12,590 nt of DNA, from the NCBI GenBank assembly GCA_002338615.1, contig DDIS01000150.1, positions 1 through 12,590 of the forward strand, read 5' to 3'. Shown here piece by piece: positions 8,348 to 12,590 of this stretch. Every line of letters begins with the position of its first letter. Within the stretch, counting starts at the first letter, position 1. This DNA is from Proteobacteria bacterium UBA1844 (GTDB lineage: Bacteria > Pseudomonadota > Gammaproteobacteria > Steroidobacterales > Woeseiaceae). Below the pieces are notes generated by a model that saw nothing but the letters and a program-made list of their open reading frames with translations, was not told the DNA's origin and ran no database searches. Position numbers and translations under genes: made by a program.

Positions 8348-8953
8348 TCACTCCCGGCAGCGGGCATGGCCATCGTCAATCTGCAGTCGCAGCCAGGTAA
8401 GGGCCGCCGTCCAGTGCCGGTTGACCGTGCGCACAGAAATGCCCAGTGCATCGGCGGTCTCGGCAATACTGAAACCTGCGAAATAACGCAGCTTGAATAC
8501 GTCCGCCATATTGGCGTCGCGATCGTGCAGTTTGTCGAGCACTTCGTCCCACTCGATAAGCTGAGTGTAGTCCTGCCCGGCTGGTAGCTCGACATTCTCA
8601 AAATCGTCCCGCTGCATATCACCACCATGGCGAATGGCCGCTTTGCGACGGGCGCGATCGACGAGTATACGGCGCATGGCTTCTGCCGCCGCAGCAAAAA
8701 AGTGACGCCGGTTGGACCATTGGAGATTGTCGCCGACGACCCGCAAGTAGGCTTCATGTACCAAAGCCGTTGGCTGCAGAGTGTGGCCTGGCCGCTCATT
8801 GCGCATCCGCGCATAAGCCAGCTTTCTGAGCTCGTCGTAGACCAGCGGCAGCAACTCGTCAGACGCGCCGGCTTCACCTCGTCCGGCCGCATCGACGAGC
8901 CGGGTAATATTATTGCGAGGAACCACGCCGATATTGTTTCGATTCCCTGTCAC
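8348..8953 (-). CDS. ECF-type RNA polymerase sigma factor (Sigma70_ECF / TIGR02999-like), likely kinase-controlled
   Basis: 201 residues from a GTG start. It should direct RNA polymerase to a dedicated promoter set. Region 2 spans ~30-105 (LLPLVYDELRKLAYARM, HTLQPTALVHEAYLRV, HFFAAAAEAMRRILVDRARR). The region 4 helix-turn-helix is FSIAETADALGISVRTVNRH (161-180). The acidic DAED-type motif that ordinary ECF factors carry in region 2.2 is replaced by LQPT with Thr58 and Thr62. In the ECF43-type factor EcfP such a Thr is phosphorylated by a neighbouring kinase to activate the sigma. No anti-sigma gene is adjacent, and a Ser/Thr kinase converges on it 51 bp away. The start is uncertain: GTG at 8953 has no good ribosome binding site, GTG at 8926 (residue 10) is possible, and the good site upstream serves an ATG whose frame hits an amber codon. 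It lies 65 bp downstream of the aminopeptidase gene on the same strand, so co-transcription is possible. Confidence 0.9.
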   Translation of the reverse strand: MTGNRNNIGVVPRNNITRLVDAAGRGEAGASDELLPLVYDELRKLAYARMRNERPGHTLQPTALVHEAYLRVVGDNLQWSNRRHFFAAAAEAMRRILVDRARRKAAIRHGGDMQRDDFENVELPAGQDYTQLIEWDEVLDKLHDRDANMADVFKLRYFAGFSIAETADALGISVRTVNRHWTAALTWLRLQIDDGHARCRE

Positions 8954-8962
8954 ACAAGCAAG

Positions 8963-8989
8963 CTATGCGGAAAATCCGCGATACTTCAT
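8963..8989 (-). other. Eight-codon leader ORF (or amber-interrupted N-terminus) ahead of the sigma factor
   Basis: On the minus strand CAGGAG followed by AGCCG precedes an ATG at 8989. This opens MKYRGFSA and ends at TAG (8965-8963). The frame is the same as the sigma factor, and its GTG follows three codons after the TAG. A hairpin GCGGA-TTT-TCCGC lies within it (8979-8967). It could be a leader peptide with translational re-initiation, a site of amber readthrough, or a sequence error. Confidence 0.4.
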
Positions 8990-9018
8990 CGGCTCTCCTG
9001 TCGAGCGCGCAACCTGAC

Positions 9019-10476
9019 TCAAGGCGCGGAGTAGAACGCAACGCAGGCCTGATACAGCCACCACACGTCCACCTTGGACGACAATTCGAACGTGTTGTGC
9101 AAGGACAAGACCGGAGCGCCTACGTCAATCACGTTCATGTTACGGCGCGACAGTTCGCCGCCGAGCGTGCCGCCGCCGGCGCGGCCCACCTTGTAGGTTA
9201 CCGTCTGCCAGGGGATGTCGGCGCCGTCCAGAATACCCCGGATCCAGGCGGAATACTCGGTGGCCGCGTTGTTACCGCTGCCGTATACCTTGATGTTCAC
9301 GCCATAACCGACGCGCGGCGCGTTCGTCACCTCCCACGCCGATGGCCACGTGGGGTTGACGGCGTCATTGACATCGATGGCAAGGACCTGCGTCGTGGTC
9401 AGCGCGCGTCGCAGATGTGGCTCGCGATATTCGTCGCCGATCTGTGCGTACAGGAGTTCACCGATCACGTTTGAAAGGAAGTCCGAGCCGGCGCCAGTAT
9501 TGTTGTTGTTGCCGGTCTCTTCGTTGTCCGCGAGAAAGACCATTGTTGTACGCGCGGGATCGGTTAGCTCGAGAATTGCACGCAGCGCTGTATACGCGCC
9601 CAGGCGATCGTCCTGTCCGTACATGGCCATCATCGTGCGGTCGAAGCCAACATCTCGCGGCGCACCCGCCGGCACGAGGGCGAGTTCCGCGGAGACGAGA
9701 TCCTCGATTCCCACGTCGTACGTCTCTCGCAAATACTCCGTCACCTGCGCCTCGACACCCTCTTCCGCACTCTTGGGCAGCGAGCCGGCAATCGGGTCAA
9801 GTTCCTCGGCCAGGAGCGCTTCGCGGTAGGTGCGTTCCTGCAGATCGATGTCGACGTGAGGTGAAAGGCCCGCAATCATGAACACCGGGTCGTCTTCGTC
9901 GAGGCCCACCGAAATATCAATCGATGTCCCGTTTGTGCGGCTGATGCGTCCTACTAGCGCGAGGGGTGTGTTGGTCCACTCGTAATTGAGGATGGAGCCA
10001 TGGAAGGCTGTTTGCAGCAGAGCGAACTCGCCAGACTCGTACAGCGGTCGCGCTTTCAATTCGAGGCGGGGCGAATCGACATGCGCGGCCGCGATGCGCA
10101 CACCGTCCACGACAGGCTGCTCGCCAATCACGAATATCGCGATCGAACGATCGCGATTGTTTACGTACCAACGTGAACCGGGTTTGATGCGCTCACCGGG
10201 TTTCCATGGGCGGAATCCGGCGTCGCGTGCCAGCAGTTCGGCTTCATGCACGGCTGTGAGTTCGGTTCGCGCTTTAGCCATGAAGCGCATGTAATCGCCG
10301 GCGAGGTCGAAGACCCGCGCGCGCGCGGCTTCATCCAGCTGCAGCCAGGACGATTTGCAATGTTCGGCTGCGCAGGGTTTCTCAACCTCTGCACGTGCGA
10401 GCACAGGTATAGTTAAGAGTGCAAGTGTTATCGCCGCGGCACTGCATGCCACGCCGGATGAGTTTATTTTCTTCAT
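9019..10476 (-). CDS. Exported M18-family metalloaminopeptidase
   Basis: 485 residues, the usual M18 length plus a signal peptide. M18 enzymes are di-metal (usually zinc) aminopeptidases removing N-terminal residues from peptides, often assembled as dodecamers. Expected ligands are visible: His132 in AAHVDSPR, Asp289 or Asp290 in GQDDRLGAY, the catalytic/ligand pair Glu319-Glu320 in DNEETG, Asp368 in AIDVNDAVNP and His460 in LSLHNTFE. Residues 1-29 form a signal peptide (KK, hydrophobic ITLALLTIPVL, cleavage ARA-EVE), so it should act in the periplasm or outside. That is unusual, because characterised M18 members are mostly cytoplasmic or vacuolar. The ATG at 10476 is preferred because it gives a normal signal peptide; an upstream ATG at 10509 adds 11 residues and has no ribosome binding site. 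AGGG lies 11 nt before 10476. The sigma gene is 65 bp downstream. The divergent permease could import the released amino acids. Confidence 0.9.
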   Translation of the reverse strand: MKKINSSGVACSAAAITLALLTIPVLARAEVEKPCAAEHCKSSWLQLDEAARARVFDLAGDYMRFMAKARTELTAVHEAELLARDAGFRPWKPGERIKPGSRWYVNNRDRSIAIFVIGEQPVVDGVRIAAAHVDSPRLELKARPLYESGEFALLQTAFHGSILNYEWTNTPLALVGRISRTNGTSIDISVGLDEDDPVFMIAGLSPHVDIDLQERTYREALLAEELDPIAGSLPKSAEEGVEAQVTEYLRETYDVGIEDLVSAELALVPAGAPRDVGFDRTMMAMYGQDDRLGAYTALRAILELTDPARTTMVFLADNEETGNNNNTGAGSDFLSNVIGELLYAQIGDEYREPHLRRALTTTQVLAIDVNDAVNPTWPSAWEVTNAPRVGYGVNIKVYGSGNNAATEYSAWIRGILDGADIPWQTVTYKVGRAGGGTLGGELSRRNMNVIDVGAPVLSLHNTFELSSKVDVWWLYQACVAFYSAP

Positions 10477-10533
10477 TTTTTTGTGAGCCCTACGGTTTTT
10501 GTCTAGCATAAATCTGCGAGCGAAACTTCGCCG

Positions 10534-10539
10534 AGTATA
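10534..10539 (-). promoter_or_regulatory. Possible -10 element for the aminopeptidase gene
   Basis: Minus-strand TATACT differs from the TATAAT consensus at one position and lies about 58 nt before the ATG. No good -35 hexamer is present at 16-18 bp, so this is tentative. Confidence 0.25.
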
Positions 10540-10564
10540 TCGAACAGTTCGTCAGCACCTTTGA

Positions 10565-10642
10565 ATCATGTCGTGATTGCGATGATGGCCGTCAGAATCG
10601 CGTGAGTACGCACTCCGATTGCTGATGGTAGGATCTTCGTGA
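10565..10642 (+). repeat. 78-bp diverged direct repeat, left copy
   Basis: It aligns without gaps to 12254-12331 in the same orientation, with 59 of 78 positions identical by hand count; 13 of 19 differences are transitions. The invariant start ATCATGTCG and the ATGAT at 10582-10586 form short complementary arms. GCGT-GAGT-ACGC (10600-10611) is a perfect small hairpin. The copy lies ~256 nt before the permease start. Codon-by-codon comparison in the best open frame shows no excess of third-position change, so it is probably not coding. Confidence 0.75.
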
Positions 10643-10898
10643 TGCATTTTTTAGCGGGGGCAACGGTGCCAGCACACTCGTTGTGGGTGGTCATTTCGTG
10701 TTGGCCTCTGATACTTTGGTAGTGCCGCGAAGCTGTCGCGAGAAATTCCTGATGAAAAAGCCGAGCCGTAAGCGGCAGCAATCAATTTGAACCAGCGCTG
10801 CGCTGCATGCATTGCCGGGTCGTTGTTGCTCCAGGCAGGCTACTCGGGATTGTCAGCTCCCGAACCATGGTCGTGCGCGAGGCACGATGGAGCAAACC

Positions 10899-12254
10899 AT
10901 GAGCGATGAAGCTGCGAAGAGTGTGACGTCGGCATCGAGCCTGGTGCGTGGCATCGGGCGCTGGGATCTCACTGCCATTCTCGTCAATAGCGTTATCGGC
11001 GCCGGTATTCTAGGTTTGCCGGCGATCGCTTTCGGCCTGGTCGGAAGCTACAGTCTCGGCGCCTGGGCGCTCTGTTCAATCATCGTCGGGCTCATCGCAC
11101 TGTGTTTTGCCGAAGTCGGTAGCCGCTTCTCGACAACCGGCGGGCCATACCTTTATACCTATGCCGCGTTCGGACCGGCCACCGGCTTCATCGTGGGGTG
11201 GTTGTCCTGGGTTTCGCGCCTCTTCTCGCTGGCGGCAATCGGCAACCTGGCCGTCAACTATGCGGGCGCGTTTTCTCCCGCGCTGACCCGGGGTGCACCC
11301 CGGGTGGTCGTCATGACCGCGACGTTCGCGGTACTTGTCGCGATCCTGCTGACCGGCGTACGACGATCCGCACTCGTCAACAATATTCTGACCGCGTGCA
11401 AGCTGCTCGTGCTATTCGGCTTCGTGCTGCTGGGGCTCTTCTTCATCGATCCGACGCAAATCAGGGTGCCGCCTCCCCCTGCTCTCGATGACTGGCAAAC
11501 TGTGCTGCTCCTTATGACGTTTGCTTTTATCGGTTTCGAATCTGCCACGATCAATGCTGGCGAGATGCGCAACCCCGGCCGCGACGTGCCGTTTGCACTC
11601 GGTGCGGGGCTTGCGGCCATAGCGCTGCTTTACCTTCTGATCCAGTTTGTCTGTATAGCGACGATGCCGGCTCTGGCCAGTTCGGAACGTCCGGTAGTAG
11701 ATGCCATGTTCATCATGCTGGGCCCCGTCGGTGCCGGGGTGATCAATGCAGGTGCACTGATCATGATGCTCGGCACTCTGTTCGCAGTATTGCTGACGGG
11801 CTCGCGTCTGCCGTTTGCACTTGCAGAGCAACAGCAGCTTCCGGCGTTCCTTTGTTCGGTCGATAAACGTTACAAGGTGCCTCGCGCCGCCATTCTGATT
11901 ACCGCCGTCCTGGCATGGCTGCTGATGCTGTACACATCGTTTATCGGGGCGCTGACGGCCACGGCGCTTACGCGACTGATCGGTTACGTCACCACTTGTG
12001 CAGCGCTCATCGCGTTGCGAGCGCGCAAGCGAGCCGCCGTCGGGCACGCGAACGATGAGCCCGCGAACATCGGACGCGCAAGCTTCAAGGTGCCGGGCGG
12101 TCCCGTCGTTGCGGTACTGGCTATTCTGGCCTGCCTGTGGCTCATGTCCGGCGCCTCCACTGAAGAGTTGAGCAGCCTGCTGGTAACCACAGCCATCGGC
12201 GCGATTCTGGGAGGGATCTACGCTCTTGCGCGACGCCGTAAGCGGCGGCCGTGA
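10899..12254 (+). CDS. APC-superfamily amino-acid permease (12 TM)
   Basis: 451 residues, typical for the AA_permease_2 group. These inner-membrane proteins take up amino acids or amines by proton symport or antiport. The TM1 signature VNSVIGAGILGLPA provides the unwound substrate-binding segment. TM2-TM3 carry EVGSRFSTTGGPYLYTYAAF and GFIVGWLSW. TM6 reads FAFIGFESATINAGE, followed by the loop MRNPGRDVPFAL, a classic APC signature. About 12 hydrophobic segments can be counted, and the protein ends in a basic cytoplasmic tail RRRKRRP. ATG 10899 is chosen because GGAG lies 6 nt upstream; the in-frame ATG at 10887 has GAGG only 4 nt upstream. Substrate specificity cannot be read from sequence. 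The gene is divergent from an exported aminopeptidase, suggesting uptake of released amino acids. Its stop codon abuts the right copy of the 78-bp repeat. Confidence 0.92.
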   Translation: MSDEAAKSVTSASSLVRGIGRWDLTAILVNSVIGAGILGLPAIAFGLVGSYSLGAWALCSIIVGLIALCFAEVGSRFSTTGGPYLYTYAAFGPATGFIVGWLSWVSRLFSLAAIGNLAVNYAGAFSPALTRGAPRVVVMTATFAVLVAILLTGVRRSALVNNILTACKLLVLFGFVLLGLFFIDPTQIRVPPPPALDDWQTVLLLMTFAFIGFESATINAGEMRNPGRDVPFALGAGLAAIALLYLLIQFVCIATMPALASSERPVVDAMFIMLGPVGAGVINAGALIMMLGTLFAVLLTGSRLPFALAEQQQLPAFLCSVDKRYKVPRAAILITAVLAWLLMLYTSFIGALTATALTRLIGYVTTCAALIALRARKRAAVGHANDEPANIGRASFKVPGGPVVAVLAILACLWLMSGASTEELSSLLVTTAIGAILGGIYALARRRKRRP

Positions 12255-12331
12255 TCATGTCGCGACTGCGATGATTACTGTCGGAGTTACGTAAGTATGC
12301 ACCCTGCTACCTGATGCTAGGATCCTGGTGA
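12254..12331 (+). repeat. 78-bp diverged direct repeat, right copy
   Basis: This partner of 10565-10642 begins on the last base of the permease stop codon. It carries the same ATCAT...ATGAT arms, here enclosing the palindrome GTCGCGAC (12259-12266). The small hairpin seen in the left copy is weaker here (12289-12300). The copy lies ~204 nt before the next plus-strand gene, a spacing similar to that of the left copy and the permease. Confidence 0.75.
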
Positions 12332-12535
12332 GATCTTCATCAGCGCTTTTGTTCGGTGCGAGTGCAGTGCAAAGAACCGGAACCTGATGTCGTTCAAACG
12401 TGATTTGAGCGCATCGCGGTACTTAAAGACTGTGAGATCGTCGTTTATGCGTCCGGTGTCGCCGACTGGCTCACTGCGCGAAACAGGTGGAAATTAAAAC
12501 ACATGGCCCAGCGATCGGCCGGGGTGAGGGGAATC
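12255..12535. other. Intergenic region after the permease gene
   Basis: This 281-bp stretch holds the right repeat copy (to 12331). An inverted repeat CTGATG...CATCAG (about 12311-12344) overlaps its end and has no T-run after it. A purine-rich ribosome binding site GAGGGG lies at 12526-12531. Nothing else supportable was seen between 12345 and 12520. Confidence 0.5.
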
Positions 12536-12590
12536 ATGCTTACTATTTGTAAAAGTTTGTTCGGTGTGGCCGCGGTGGCCATACTGGCCA
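12536..12590 (+). CDS. Start of an exported protein (partial, runs off the window)
   Basis: Eighteen codons are present: MLTICKSLFGVAAVAILA. This has a short basic start and a hydrophobic core, as in a Sec signal peptide. GAGGGG 4 nt upstream supports this ATG. An in-frame ATG at 12503 would add 11 residues and has only a distant AGGTGG. The mature protein is outside the window, so no function can be given. Confidence 0.6.
   Translation, partial: MLTICKSLFGVAAVAILA

Larger units (their letters stand above)
10477..10898. other. Intergenic region between aminopeptidase and permease genes
   Basis: This is a 422-bp divergent gap. It contains a possible -10 for the aminopeptidase (10534-10539), the left copy of a 78-bp repeat (10565-10642) and the ribosome binding site GGAG (10889-10892) of the permease. 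A 71-codon minus-strand frame at 10566-10781 crosses the repeat but looks non-coding. The rest (10643-10880) shows no feature I can support. Confidence 0.5.

Noticed and set aside
10566..10781. 71-codon minus-strand frame in the permease upstream region
   Set aside because: No ribosome binding site or recognisable sequence. Where it overlaps the repeat, changes between copies hit all codon positions equally.
10766..12247. Shared 12-mer GCCGTAAGCGGC near 10766 and 12236
   Set aside because: Such a match is expected by chance in a window this size, and its order relative to the 78-bp repeat differs between the two places.
1..12590. CRISPR array, insertion sequence, tRNA or toxin-antitoxin pair
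   Set aside because: No regularly spaced repeats, transposase motifs, tRNA cloverleaf, or small paired genes were found on either strand.

Overview
The window looks like a chromosomal segment from a high-GC gammaproteobacterium. Three things suggest this: Gram-negative signal peptides, an outer-membrane beta-barrel-type protein, and a TPR-containing Ser/Thr kinase beside an ECF sigma factor. That kinase/sigma pairing is familiar from Xanthomonadales, Steroidobacter, Wenzhouxiangella and Woeseia-like lineages. The lineage is inferred from gene content only. There is no rRNA, tRNA, CRISPR array, transposase or phage gene.

Layout, left to right. (1) Minus-strand pair 4940->216: an exported beta-barrel-like protein, then 30 bp later a very large exported subtilisin-family (S8) protease. 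Its first ~735 residues are a cysteine-patterned, coiled-coil-rich region made of repeated CxxC...Cx3-4C modules. (2) A 302-bp divergent control region with overlapping inverted repeats. (3) Plus strand 5243-8296: a membrane-anchored PknB-type Ser/Thr kinase with a long TPR sensor half. (4) Converging on it, minus strand 8953-8348: an ECF sigma factor in which Gln-Pro-Thr replaces the usual acidic region-2.2 motif. (5) Minus strand 10476-9019, upstream of the sigma gene: an M18 aminopeptidase with a signal peptide. (6) A 422-bp divergent intergenic region. (7) Plus strand 10899-12254: a 12-TM amino-acid permease of the APC superfamily. (8) The first 18 codons of another exported protein at the right edge.

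Proposed logic (inference). The TPR kinase senses a signal and phosphorylates the Thr-containing sigma factor, as reported for the EcfP/PknT and EcfK/PknS pairs. The activated sigma would then transcribe target genes, possibly including the divergent beta-barrel/S8 operon. The S8 protease, exported M18 aminopeptidase and amino-acid permease would together form an extracytoplasmic protein-degradation and amino-acid-uptake set.

The least explained items are the disulfide-patterned N-terminal half of the S8 protease and a 78-bp diverged direct repeat (59/78 identical, ungapped) on both sides of the permease gene. A third is an 8-codon leader ORF with a good ribosome binding site that ends in an in-frame amber codon just before the sigma factor's apparent start.
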